Shown here: positions 30,901-46,396 of the stretch, piece by piece
How positions within the stretch are numbered: position 1 is the stretch's first letter
Layout of the letters: each line of letters begins with the position of its first letter
Assembly: GCA_025765615.1 (NCBI GenBank)
Contig: JAIVFJ010000016.1
Coordinates: forward strand, 186,001-250,000
Length of the DNA stretch: 64,000 nt
Direction: 5' to 3'
Source: Zopfochytrium polystomum
Taxonomy: Eukaryota; Chytridiomycota; Chytridiomycetes; Chytridiales; Chytridiaceae
Made by a program: the position numbers and the translations under genes
The notes under the pieces: model-generated
Databases searched by the model: none
Seen by the model: only the letters and a program-made list of their open reading frames with translations
Told to the model about the DNA's origin: nothing

Positions 30901-33900
30901 AAAGTTGAAAGGTACGTTGACGATCATGCGGTCCTCGCCGTAAGAAAGCAGCTTGTCTTGCATCAACACGGTTTTGCCGCATCCTGCGTTTCCAATGAGC
31001 AAAACAGGCTTGCCGTTGTCAGCCAAAACATCGAGAAGATATCGGATACGCGTTGTTTCTGCAGTGTGGACAAGCACGGACGAAAGTGGAACGTCTGGGT
31101 CAAACTCGTACACAGGTACGCGTTCTGTCCAAGGACAGAATCGCTTCGACTCAGGCTCAACATAGTAATCGAATACCGTTCCGCTCGGCGGGAACTTCAC
31201 TGTCTTGAACTCTGAGTTCCACCATTTAGAAAACTCGACCCGGTAATCGACAATCTGATCCTGGAAAACGCAACCTCCGAAAGCCCAAACCGCGGCGAAA
31301 ACGAAGTAGATCTCAAACCATTCTTTGTCACACCCCTTTGGAGTGTTTTGGGGGGTTAAAAGACCTTCCAAGATGTTGCAAAGCGAAACGACCATGGAAA
31401 ACTCCTCAACATGCGCCATTTTGAATTTTCCAGATCTCAGGGCCTCCAAGCAGATATTTACGTAACGGTCAAACAAAACAGAGAGGTTGTTCTTCTCAGC
31501 GGCGTCCTCTCGTTTGTCCAGCCAAGACTGAACGTACGGATTCCATCCCAAATCAGTGGTGTTCAAGTATAGAATACCTGCACGAGACACAGTGGCAGGA
31601 GTCGCATACTTTAGGTCGCCGATCTCGAAAATAAGCCGCATGTACGGTTTCAGCGGAATCCGCTCGTTCGACGCCAGTGTCAGCATCTTATTATCGTCCA
31701 TGACGGTGTTTAGAGATTCAATCCAGTTGGGATCGATATCTCCATCCAAAATCATCCATTTCGGGTCCGTTCCAGGCATGGACGCTTGGTCACGAAGGAT
31801 GGATGAGAAAAGACCATCTTTCCATTCACGCGTCGAGGGGTTGATGCAGCCGAACAGGTCGTCGGTACTAACAGCCTTCGGGTTCAAGTCGGCCACCACG
31901 CACTTGCGGCCCATATTAATGTACGTTCTTGATAGCATCTTCCAGATCTGCGATTTTCCGGTTCCGCCGTTGCCGATGATGAACACACAGTGACGCACCG
32001 CCAACAGTTCTTCGAGCTGGACGACTTTGAGAACAAAAATCTCTTCCGCTTGAAGACCGTTCTCCAGAGTTGCCTTTCGAATTTCCTCCTCCAGCTTTTC
32101 GTTTCGCTTACGTGGCACTTCAACCTTCGGGAAAAGGTCACCAATGAGACCCATAAATACCTGGAGAAAAAGTGCGGCCCAACTTTAGATGCCACAACCG
32201 AAATTATTCAGGTTCATCTCCTTCTTACCTGCAAGTCATCCGTCACAATTTTCGGCAGATTGAAGTCACGCAGGGCTCGCATGAGGACCGAGTCCTCAGG
32301 AACATTGGGATCAGACCGTTTCAACGACCCAGCAACAACCAACACGGATTTGATGGCACGCAAACCCCAGTCATAGTGATCCTGCTTTGAGAGAAGCTCC
32401 CTGTTGAGCTTGTAGAGAGTGTTGAACTTTCTTGCCAAAGAGCTGGCTTCGATGAAACCTTCGGCCATGAGCATAATTTCGCAAATCAGCTCAAGGTTGG
32501 GAACGACCATGGAGCACGGGCGGAAAAGTGCCTTGATGTTCTCGGGCAGCTCGGTTCGGCCAGCGTAACCAGGATTCATCGTAATGAACGCTCCCACCGT
32601 CCTGCACAGGCTGATCTCTTCTCCTTGGAAGATGAAGCGTGTCTTTTTGAATCTGAGAGCGTCCTGAATCGACTTGACCTGGGTTGCCACGACGGAAAGC
32701 ACCTCCACAGATATTCGGTTGAACTCATCGAAGCAACCCCATGTTCCGGACTGCGCAAGCCCTTTGAAGATGTTTCCGATGGACTTGTAGTCCATTTGCT
32801 CCGAGCAGTTGAAGACGTACACCATGATAGCCAAAGCCTTTCCAAGATCTTTGACTGTTTCCGTCTTTCCTGTTCCGGCTGGTCCTGCAGGTGCGCCACC
32901 CATGATAAGGTGCAAAGACTGAGTAAGCGTGATATAACATCTGTCCGTCAGCGCTGTGACGACGAGACGTGGCGTGTTGCCAAGGTACTCGTAATTGTAG
33001 CGGAAGAGGGCATCACAGATGTTAATGAAACAGTCGCCTTCAAGGTCGTCCCACCGAAGACGGAGCTGAGATTGCCAACTGAAGCACTGCGCGTTTTCTG
33101 CCTTCTCTGCAATGAGTTTGGCGACTTGGTCACGAGCGTGCACGTCCAGAGTACAAACGGTCATAATCATCTGACGCTCGTTCCTGGTGAGCTCTCCTTG
33201 AATGAGTGAAATGAGCGCCGTCAACTGGTTGACTTGCTTCTTGTAGTAGTCCTTCATGGAGTTCTCATAACCCTCTTCAAGCCGAGCAAACGCAGCGTTT
33301 ACTTCCGTGGTCCACCAAATCTGTGTGCCTGCCAGAGTGATTTGAGCGGGGTGATCGAAAATCCATTGCTCACGAGGCTTTTCTTCGTAGGCAGACACCG
33401 CTTCACCAAGCAAGTGCTTCAGAGTCTTCCTCATGCTGTCAACCAAGCGGTTGAGCCACACTTCGACGGCCCCCGTGCACTCGCACTTTTCCACAAACTC
33501 TACATATTCGTCCTGCTGCGAGTACATGCCGACGGCTGTCTTTGTAAGTTCTCCCTTGTCGTTCTTTTCAAACTCGAGTCGCGCAATGCTGTCAAAGAGC
33601 TTGGAAAGATGAACAGCAACCGCTGCTGGCATATTGCCCTTCGCCAGAATGTCCAGCAAGTCCGAAGCAGAGACGAAGTAGAATCGGGGAAAAGCAAGCC
33701 GTTTTGTTTCGAGATACTCCGCCAGCGACTTTTCGCAAAGTGCGAGTTGCGCTTGGAGGTGCTCCATTTTCTCGTACAGTCCTTCCTTTGTGCAAGCTTC
33801 GACGCAATTTGGTGTTTTTGACGCTTCCTGCATGAGTGCTTTGTAGCTCGCATCGATTCCATCAAATCGCTTCGAGTCTTCTGGCAACTGAGCCCGAATA

Positions 33901-36900
33901 TCCTCTGAGCCCATGAAAATGTTCTCTAGGTGAGACCACGTCTGCTGGACCTCAAGCCAGAGTGTGATTACACTATCGACGGTAGATAGCGTGTTTTGCC
34001 ATTTCATGATTTGTGTTTCAAAGTGGGCGACGTACTTGGAGGACATCATCGTCTGCAACATGACTTGGTTGTCCTCAAGTGTTTCAATGAGTTCCTCCGA
34101 GGATTTGAGGAGCGCCGTTTTAGTTGCCTCGTGGATTTCATAGGTGAACTCCATGGCAGACCAGGTCTTTGAAAGGTCGTTTAAGACCTTCTCCATGGCC
34201 AGTTCCTTTGTTGCACGATCAACAATGTTCTTGACATCGTCCTCGTACTTGTGGAGTTGAAGACTGAGCAAGTCCTGGAACTTCATGTCCTTTGTGAGAA
34301 CGAACGTCACGCCCGTCGTCTTCATCAACTGCTTCCAGTGCCGGTCCCGAATGGCACTGCTTCTCAGCTCACCGACAGCCCGCAAGCTCGTGATCATATC
34401 CTTGACCATTTCGTCCAAGCCAGTATAGACGTCCCATCCTTTGATTTCCTTGTCCATGCGCCGCAATTCTTTGCTCAAGTCTCTGCACCGGTTCTCCATT
34501 GCGTCGGTGTCGATTTCGGTCCACAGCGTCGTCCGCCACTCTGCAAACGTGTACGTTACAAGAGAGACAACATCCCAAACCGACTTGAGCATTCCGATAT
34601 CCCGACGGCAGTCGCCGAGTTGCTTGTAGTTCGGCACGTTCAACTCAAACAGTTCGCACGACTTTTTAATCGCGGCTGCTTCTCCCTCCATCGAAGCCAC
34701 GTCGGCGTGGGACTGGTCGATCAGCTGGTACGCCCGGTCTGGTCCGATTTCAAACTTGAAAGGAGCTTTGCGGCGGAAGTCTTCGCGGAACTGGTGGTTC
34801 CTGGATTCAAAGCGATTGCACTTTTGCTGCAGAACGTCGACTTCTTTCGCTTGAAGCGGGGCAACGTGGTCCTTGCTCGAAACCGACAGTTTCTTCACCT
34901 CGGACCACTCCTCGGGGAGGTCGTTCAGAAGTTTGTGGATTTCGTCAGGGAGCTCGACACCAAACTGTTTGAGGAGATTGATTGTTTTTCGAAGCGGCTC
35001 AAACATGCGGTCGATTGTGCTTTGACGATGCTTGATAGCATGAAGTAATCCCATTGCGGCAACAAGACCAGAATAGTCGCCTTCGTCGATTTTGACCTGC
35101 AAACCCTTCTTGTTCGTCTTCACAAACTGGTTCAGCTCGTTCAACGTTGCGACTGCATCGTCGGAAAGGTGTTTCGTCAAGGTGTAGCTCCATTTCTTCA
35201 CGACCACGTTGAGAGCTTGTTTCAATGGACGAGCGTCCACACGGAACCAGCCGTTCATAATAACCTCTGGGTCGATAGCCATTATGCTTTTGTGGATTGC
35301 TTCGAATTTCCGAATCTCATTCTCAAACTTCTCGAGCTTGATGGGCTGGAAAGAAAACCTCAGTCCGTATGCTATATAAGGACCAAAAAAAATAGTCTGA
35401 GTTATACCTGATCGTCTTCTTCGGAAGAGGGCTCTTCTTCACCGTCGTCCTTTTTCTTGCCTGCCGCCAGGAAATTCTTCATGTATTCTTGACGATTTTC
35501 CTATAGCGACAAGAAAGATGATTTATATCAGCGACAAGCTCCATCGAATCGACGAGAATGAACAACTCACCGTCCAGAGGTACGTGTATTGCTCATAGCT
35601 TTCCTTGTAAATGCCGCACTCCTCCAAGATCTGGTGCACCCGGTCCAGAATCTCCGCTTCTAATAGCATCCAATTTGGCATTCTTTTTCATTTCGCCCAG
35701 GTAAGTCTGGTTTTCAATTTCCATTTGCCGAAGGCGTTTCTGCTCGGCCTCTTCTTCTGACGGGCCATTGTCGGCGTCTTCTGATCCGTCCTCTGGTGCC
35801 GTTGGCGTGGTTGGGGTGGCAACCACTGGAGCAGCAGGAGGAACGGCGATGCGGGGAACCAAGGAGGAAATGTCATAAATGCTTTCAAGGAGATCCTCGA
35901 TAATGGTAAGGAAACTCTCAGAAGAATCTGTATAGAAGAAAGATGGTCAGTTCAGCTCGGCCATCCAGGAAAAACCAACCTTCGTCCATTCCCGGCGTGA
36001 AAACTAGCATCTCATTGTCGAGTTCCAGTTTGGCCTCCAACAACGGGCCAACTTCTTTTCCGGCCATCTTATCCCGATCCATATTCTCGGCTAGGTACTC
36101 CAAGCTCGTCTTGATGGCCATATAGAATCCATTTTTCACGATGCCGTCAATGTAAGTTCTGTAGTCAGTCCACATGTCGGTTTCCGGGTCCACATCCAAG
36201 ATTTGGCAGGTTTGCTTCACAAGGTCGTGGACCGTCTGACCGTCTCTCTTGATCATTTCATACATTGTCGATATTTTCGCGTCTTTTTCTTCGAGGTTCA
36301 GAAGCTTCTTCCCGTCCTTTCGCTCGATAATGGGGTTCGAAAACCACGTCTTCATGATCTTTTGGATATGTGCAACGTTGGTCTTTGTCACCTGCAAGGT
36401 CGAGTTGAGGTTGCCGACCACCCCCGAAATGGTCGCAATGTACGCGTCGATGGTGTCAGATTTCCAGTTGAGCGTCGTGAGCGCCTCTTCGATCTGCTCA
36501 TCGATTTCGGCAATCTTCTTCTCCACCAGCGGGCGCTCGACGTCGATCAGGCCCGTGCGAATCGAGTTGTACGTTCCGGCGACGTGGTCCAAGGAAAATA
36601 TGTACTTGCGGAATGTTTCGGCCTTGGAGTAAATGGCGGACGCAGCCTCCGGCGCCTTGACGCCCAAAGCTTCAAAGTACTTGACCTCCCGAAGCAAGGC
36701 GACCACTTTGGGGTCGAAGTTGACGTACAGGAGATTGTTACGACGGATAAGAACCGGCTTGTGCAAATTTGCCTCTGATTCGTCAATGATACCCTCTGCC
36801 CAACGGTTGTAGATGCTGGTTTCGTATCCTTCGAGTCGCGAGTAGAGGTCGGCATACTTCTCCTTAACGCTGTTCGCTTCCTCGCTGTTCATCACGCTGT

Positions 36901-39177
36901 GATTCAACTGCAATTGGCTCCGTGTTAGAAGCCGTTTTAGTTACTCCACACGACCACTTACCGTTTTCAACTTGTCCATAGCTTTTCCAATGCGGTCCTT
37001 CAACTCGTGGGTCCAAGCAACGGCGCCAGTCACGGGCGCCATGTTGTAGTGAATCGGTGGGTTGTCCTTGAACTTGAGGAAAATGGCATTGACATCATCC
37101 AAATCCTGAGAGTAAGATCGCAAAAGGGTAAAGTACTTCTTCTCAAAGTCATGTTGGATTGTGGGCCTGTTCAAAAGACCAGAGAAACGAGTCTAGGAGC
37201 CTGAAGCACGAGTGCAGGCCCGAACAGTCGTCAAAGCCCTGGCAAAGTATGGTGCTGTGATACCCTTCAGCCGCAATCCGAGGTTGCGAGGCGTACAAAG
37301 GTTTTCAAACTCACCCGATTCTTCGGTCGAGGTCGGTGATGGTGGTGTGAAAGTTTGCCAGGTCGATCTCAAAGTCGGGCAGGCTAATGTTCAAAACGTC
37401 GTACTTGAGCTTGCTAAAGCTGCTCAGTGCGGCCTGGAACTCGGCGAAAATTTGCGCAACCTGGGAGCTAAGGATTTTGCCCTGTACGCAGGAAGAAGAA
37501 TTAGAACTAGTTCCCGCAGGCAATTACATCACGGCGGTATCGCCTTGCCTTTGTTCCACCAATTTCAATCTTTTCCAGGCGATTGAACTCGATAATCGAA
37601 TCAAAGAGGTCGAGAATCTGCTTGACGCGCCCAACAAAGCGGTCCAACCGGCTGAAAACCATCTTAAAGTCAAAGCTCCACGGCCGCTCCGAATCCGCCA
37701 GCGCCGCTCGCTGGTCGAAAATGTCTTGCCGGAAGGCGTCGCACACTGTCAAAGTAACCCTCAAGCCTTTCTGCCGCCTCCTCCGGCTCCGACGTGAAAA
37801 GTTCCGACGGCTGGATAAAGCTGCGCGCCTGTTCAATGACGTCGTTGCAGATCTCTTGCAAGATGACCGTGATGCGCGCGGGCGTGTTGTACGACTTCGA
37901 GCACGTCCAGATCATTGCAAGGTTCCGTATCATGCCGGGGAAAATTTGTACGAGCTCGGCGAAATCGGATGTGCCGGTCAGGCCGCTCGACGCTCGATCG
38001 CAGAGTTTTGAGGTAACGGCTGATGTCACTAGCCTCGTTAAGGGCTTATTTTTTTTTTTTTTGTGGGAACAAAATAGTCAATTATGATCACTGTGTTGGA
38101 TATGGATTCCTTCGTTCCAAATGGTCCAAACCCTTCCTTACCGAAAACAACCTCGTTAAAAATTGATTTGAAAGCCGGGTAGTACGTGCTTTTGCTGGCC
38201 TCGAGAACCTTGGAAATCTTCTGGATCTTTCCGTCTGTCAGTTGCTGGTAGATAGATTTCAAGTTCGCGGCTTTAGCAGCCCAAAAGTCAATCTCGACCA
38301 TCGGCCCGGGGTTCAGCCCTTCCTCGAGCGGCGCCGCAGAGCTGCTTTTGATTACATCCTTGATTTGATGCGTCCAGTCAATGACCGCCGATTCAAGCGT
38401 GTGGAGAATGCTTTTGTCGCTTTCCGCGTTCACTTTAGAGCCATGTGGAAGTGGCAGCATCGTTTTTCCCTGCGACGCACGCATTGATCAGAAGAGGCGC
38501 GTTGGAGGGACCCGAGCAACCCCGCCCAATTGCAACCTACCTTCGCCTTGCCCGAGATAACATAAACGGCTCCATTAAGCTGATGAAAGTGTCTGAGCAC
38601 GTCGTTGGCCACGACCTCCGGCCAAGCCTCCAGATTTTTCGTGTTGGTTAGTAGTGGAAGGTAGACCTCCTCCAGGACTGTAGAGAGAAACTCGAGCGGA
38701 TTGGCGGATAGATCGCCAACAGTCAGTTCCTTGTCCAGCTCGCTCGACAGCGGAGAATTGAGATTGTTTTTTAGAAAGTAGATGGACTTTTTCTTGAGGA
38801 ACGAAGGAAATGCGACCGCCGGGAGCAGTTCCTCCTTAGGGGTCAGGTAAAATAACAGAGTGTTGTACTCTTTGTCTAAAAACGAAGAAATAATTTCACT
38901 GCGATGGTCGAAAGTCGCAAGTGCGCCAGTCATTCAGTACCCGAATAATGTGAGCGAGATTACGCGTGTTTGCTCACATATTTTCTGGCGCCGTCAGCAT
39001 CTTCTTCCACTTGTCGTTCTTGATCTTCAGGGCCGCCAGCACCTTGTCTTCGAACCAGCTGGTGCGCGGGTCGACGTGGATCTGCACTTCATCGCCTCCC
39101 TCTCCATCCTTTTCCTTTTTCCCTTTAGCGGGTGTCTGCGCTTTACCGCCGCCTTCGTCGTTCTTCGAGTCTGCCAT
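24911..39177 (-). CDS. Axonemal dynein heavy chain, outer-arm beta type (DNAH9/11/17-like)
   Basis: About 4,400 residues in roughly a dozen exons on the minus strand. Translation starts at 39177 (MADSKNDEGGGK), with a charged N-terminal extension. Intron 1 joins TAPEN to IEIISSFLDKEYNTLLFYLT across 38977-38899. DHC_N1 and DHC_N2 tail regions fill 38.9-33 kb. Four P-loops follow: AAA1 GPAGTGKTETVKDLG (near 32880) with the conserved FNCSEQMDYKS and GCFDEFNRI; AAA2 GNGGTGKSQIWKML (near 31965); AAA3 GNAGCGKTVLMQ (near 30985); AAA4 GVGGSGKQSLSRLA (near 29960). The coiled-coil stalk and microtubule-binding domain lie at about 29.3-28.0 kb, then AAA5/6 and the C-terminal domain ending WILGGVALLCSID. 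The AAA1 block, with PEDSVLMRALRDFNLPKIV and MGLIGDLFPKVEVPRKR, matches outer-arm beta chains. Its role is ATP-driven sliding of axonemal doublets. Two very large exons (35282-32214 and 32154 to about 26099) carry the motor. No frame breaks were seen in the parts I followed. Confidence 0.95.
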
Positions 39178-39481
39178 TCCCTCGCCGAAGTAAAGGCCCC
39201 TTACGTCGGGACACCACTACGAAAGTGTCTGTTGCAGTCAACTGGGGACAATTTTGAGACAATTTTGAAAAACAATAATTACGTCATAACTGACCTTCAC
39301 TTGAATATGGCCCGTAACCGTACTGTTGCACAGAATCGAACATGAAAAAGTGACCCAAAGGTAAGGTAAACGACGCGGCTGTTTTACTGAATTTTCCATT
39401 TTTTAAAAGCAACAAAACGAAACGAGGCAACAACTTCAACAGCAACAACATCGAAGACCAGGGGAACGGGGAGCAGAGCGC
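39178..39481. other. Gap between dynein start and tubulin 3' end
   Basis: About 300 bases. The dynein promoter must lie here, overlapping or abutting the 3' UTR of the alpha-tubulin gene, which is on the same strand and upstream. AT-rich sequence at 39245-39300 and 39385-39415. No other feature seen. Confidence 0.5.
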
Positions 39482-41514
<2,033 letters not shown>

Positions 41515-43358
41515 ATGATGATGGACTTTGGGCCGACCCCGCTCGGCCCTTCGTCGACGTCGCTCTCTTCGTCAGGGGGCTACGCAGCGGCATCCGCGGC
41601 ACCCGTCGCCCGCGACTGCACCTTCCTCGTCATCGAACCAGGCGGCTTCGCAGTAAAGGCCGGATCCTCGGACTACCAGTTTTCGCCGTCAGCGGTACGC
41701 GACGCACGCCCCCCTTTGAGCTCCTTTTCCCCCTCTTGATCTTCGCGCGCTGGAAACTTTTCGTGCTTTCCAAGGAGAAAAAAGAATCGACAAAAATGAG
41801 GTGAAGCTTGACTCGGCGCGACTGAAATCGAATTTCCTCCCTCCCACACGACCACCCTCAACTACAGCGCGTCAGGTCTGACGGCTTTTCTCGGCCAACC
41901 CAATCGTCCCAGCAGCCAGACCAACAAACCGACCAAGGGTTACTCGACTACGTCTTTGGCGTTGACGCAGATGCAGCTGCGAAGGCTGATCCCGCTTTCA
42001 CACCAACACGGCCAATGATCAACGGCCGTGTGGCGGACTGGAACGCTTTCGAGGCCCTAATGTGAGAGATTTCCTTAAAAGAGGAAATAACTCCGATATA
42101 ACCAAACCAAACTCTTTGGATGCAGCAAGCACATCGTCGTCAAGGAACTCCGCATCCGGCGCAAGAAGAATACCCATCCCGCCTTGATTGTCATCCCGCC
42201 TTCCTGGGGCATCCCCGACGTCGAACTCTTTGTTCAGATCATGTTTGAACAAATGAATGTTCCTGGTCTATTCGTTGGCGACGCACCCGTCATGGCCGCA
42301 TTCGGTTGCGGCGTCCTCTCTGCGCTTGTCATTGATATTGGACATGATACCACTTGTGAGTCTGGAGGTCTCGTCGGAATCGCATACTCACACCACCTTT
42401 TTGCCATTCCCCGCTCTCTCAGCAATATCCGCCGTCGTCGACTGCGTATTCCAGCGACACGCATCCCAAACCATTCCCGTCGGTGGCCGCACTCTTCGCA
42501 CTTACCTCGCAACGTTGTTGAAAGCAGAACCGGCACTAAAGGACGCGCCCATCGATGACGCGTTCGTCAAGGCTCTGTTGGAGTCTGAGCTCTGCGAAGT
42601 AAAACCTTTCAAGGAGATGGCTCTCCCACCACTGGTGGATGGGACCAAGCCGGTGGATTTCGAATACGACGGAAAAACGGTTGGTACCTTTTCGCGAAAA
42701 GACTTCAATATCTGATCAGCCAACCGTGATTTGAACAGTACCCGATAGGCGCGGCTCGGTTCAAGGTAATGGAGTGCCTGTTCGACCCGTCGCTGGCGAA
42801 AGTCCACGAAATGAGCATTGCAGATCTTGCTGTCCTTGTGGCCGGCGCCAGCGTGGAGCAACTCGACAAGCGGCTCGCTCTATGGGACAGCGTCCTCTTA
42901 ACTGGCGGTGTAAGCCCCGTGAAAGGTCCGCCGCGCACTGCCTTGTTGTCTTTTTTTTTTCCCCCTCGCTCACTCCGCGTCAAACCTCCCAAGGCCTTAA
43001 AGAACGACTTGAGAACGAGCTCAACAGCCGACTGTCGGCATCGCAGACGTCCAACGAGTTCCAAGCGAAGGATTGCAAGTTTGTAAAGGTCCCAGAATAC
43101 TTTTTGGCGTACAAAGACTCTCCCGGTGACATCACTTTCCTGGGCGGAATTATTACGGCAAAGGTGGGGGGGAATTGAGTCTTGATCCATCTGAATCTTC
43201 GCCCCTTCCTTTCCAGCTGACACTGTCGACGTCCCAGCACATTACAAAGGCATGCTTGATTAAATTTTCGATAACCCTCTCTTATTGATTGCCCTTACGA
43301 TCTGCAGGCGGATTATAATGAAATGGGCCCAGCGGTTTTCCGCTTCAAGCAATTATAA
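41515..43358 (+). CDS. Actin-related protein, Arp9-like
   Basis: Eight exons (41515-41694, 41868-42061, 42126-42355, 42423-42679, 42739-42907, 42994-43163, 43217-43249, 43308-43358) total 1284 nt, giving 427 residues. Actin-fold elements: FLVIEPGGFAVKAG (first phosphate-loop region), PALIVIPPSWGIPDVELFVQ, GDAPVMAAFGCG followed by SALVIDIGHDTT (second phosphate loop), VLLTGGLKERLENEL (adenosine motif region) and a C-terminus ITKADYNEMGPAVFRFKQL resembling the actin end. The DNase loop and several actin contacts are not conserved. The pattern best fits nuclear Arp9-type subunits of SWI/SNF-class chromatin remodellers in fungi; Arp10 is an alternative. The intron at 43250-43307 begins GC (AAG|GCATGC), a non-canonical donor. 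ATG 41515 is the first of three adjacent ATG codons. Confidence 0.8.
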
Positions 43359-44345
43359 TACGTAATAGTGCGGGCTTATACCGATCGTTGCTTCAAAGAA
43401 AAACAAAAAAAAAAAGTCCAATAAACGAACCCCTCAAACGGTGCAAGGTGGAACATACCTTTTGACCCAAACTCTTAAATGCTGTCTTTCGAGTGTATCT
43501 GGCCCACTCTCTTCAACCTCACCGTTCTATCCCTGTTGCGACATTGACGAGTTAGTGGAGACAGGCATTGTTTCACAAATTTTTGTTCGCCCCGACTTTG
43601 TTTTGCGTAACTTAGCATTAGTTGCAGAGTCGTCACTACTCGTACACGTAGATAGAGGACTTAATTGTGCAGCATTCCTTCGAAAGTGGTTTTGGCGTCA
43701 CGGACCATTGATTCAGTCAAAATAAAAGAGCCTCGCCACCCCTCCTTTGTTTTTTATTTAACTAGCTAAGATCGATAAGCCATCGAAATCAAAGTTTGCG
43801 CAACCCATCCGTTGGAAAGCAGGGGCGGACAGTGATCTAAGAATGTAGCCACGAGACAAAAGATTGATGTGTAGCAATAGTTACAAGACGTGTATTGACG
43901 ATCCAAATATCGTCAACGCCCTCTCACGAACCACACAAACAAAAGATCGGAGACCTGACCTCCCCACTCCATCCCCATCGTCCGTCCACAGCCGTCGAAT
44001 CCTTGCTTGGACCTGACCTGCTCTACCGTGAAGCAACAGAAGTCGAAGAAGCCACCCACAAACGCATAAAACGAAAAAATATAGAAATGAAACTCGGTGG
44101 CTGCTAACCTTAGAAAAAAAAAACAAAAATAGGGAGGGCTTGAACGAAGCTAACCACCCCACCGCAAACATTGACCAAGGCCAGCCACGGATGCCGCGTA
44201 GACGCCAGAACCGAGCGAGGGGTGGTAACAGCGGGACACACACAAGTAAATGGAGGATCGCAATCCCAAATCGCCCAGCGCCCATTCACGCGCGCTCTAT
44301 CCCCTCGATCGCGGCGCGCCTGCACGCTGGAGCTGGGGGCGTCGG
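43359..44345. other. Intergenic stretch, nothing recognised
   Basis: A short A run at 43401-43415 and AT-rich sequence at 43745-43765 probably mark the 3' flank of the actin-related gene. The open frames at 43441-43725 (plus) and 43881-44285 (minus) have no family pattern and no splice partners. Confidence 0.4.
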
Positions 44346-44815
44346 TCACTGGCGAGGTGGTCGCAAATCCACGTCCTCCACGGTGAAACCCTCTAGCAGA
44401 GCAGCAGCGCCAGAGCTGGACTCGACCATGTCCGAGATGGGATGGTCGCTCGTTGTGCATGCTCGAAGCGTGTAGGTGCGGTTTAGAGGTAGGAGGGTGG
44501 AGTGGGGGAGCAAGGGTAGGGTAGAGGGAGGAGGGGGGGCGGGGGGAGGCTTGCCGGTCTTGCGAGGCGAGGATCTAATACGAGAAGCGATTAGTTAAGA
44601 GGGAAGGGAAAAAGTACCTTGAACGTGTCTTGCTTGCGTTCGCGTCGGTCTTGGTTCTTGCCTGCAGGGTGGGCAGGAGGAGACGCTCGCCAGTTTGTTT
44701 AAGGAAACGAGGGGCGAGTTGGGAGAATGACCTTGTGCGAGTCTTGTTCTGGTCGCGTCGCGTCGCTCTTGGTCCGTCAGAAAGAGGCGGTTCGCCGTCA
44801 GGTCATAATTGAGCG
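44346..44815 (-). CDS. 3' part of an unrecognised minus-strand gene
   Basis: Three minus-strand pieces chain well. A first piece near 44815-44730 reads NYDLTANRLFLTDQERRDAT and ends at donor CAAG|GTCATT. A second (44659-44618) reads GKNQDRRERKQDTFK and ends AAG|GTACTT. A last exon reads TYTLRACTTSDHPISDMVES and then EGFTVEDVDLRPPRQ, with a stop at 44346-44348. The middle is a charged helix and the end is acidic and ordered-looking. I could not find a start codon or any upstream exon, so this is either the 3' end of a gene with hidden small exons or a remnant. Family unknown. The acceptor for the last exon is ambiguous between 44574 and a site about 20 bases on. Confidence 0.35.

Positions 44816-46396
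<1,581 letters not shown>

Noticed and set aside
25010..35411. Many plus-strand open frames of 60-270 codons
   Set aside because: They are antisense shadows of the dynein heavy chain coding sequence and show no independent domains.
38899..38977. Apparent in-frame start MTGALATFDHR for a second dynein N-terminal exon
   Set aside because: It is intron read-through. Splicing 38978 to 38898 gives TAPEN-IEIISSFLDKEYN, which fits the dynein tail and the correct phase.
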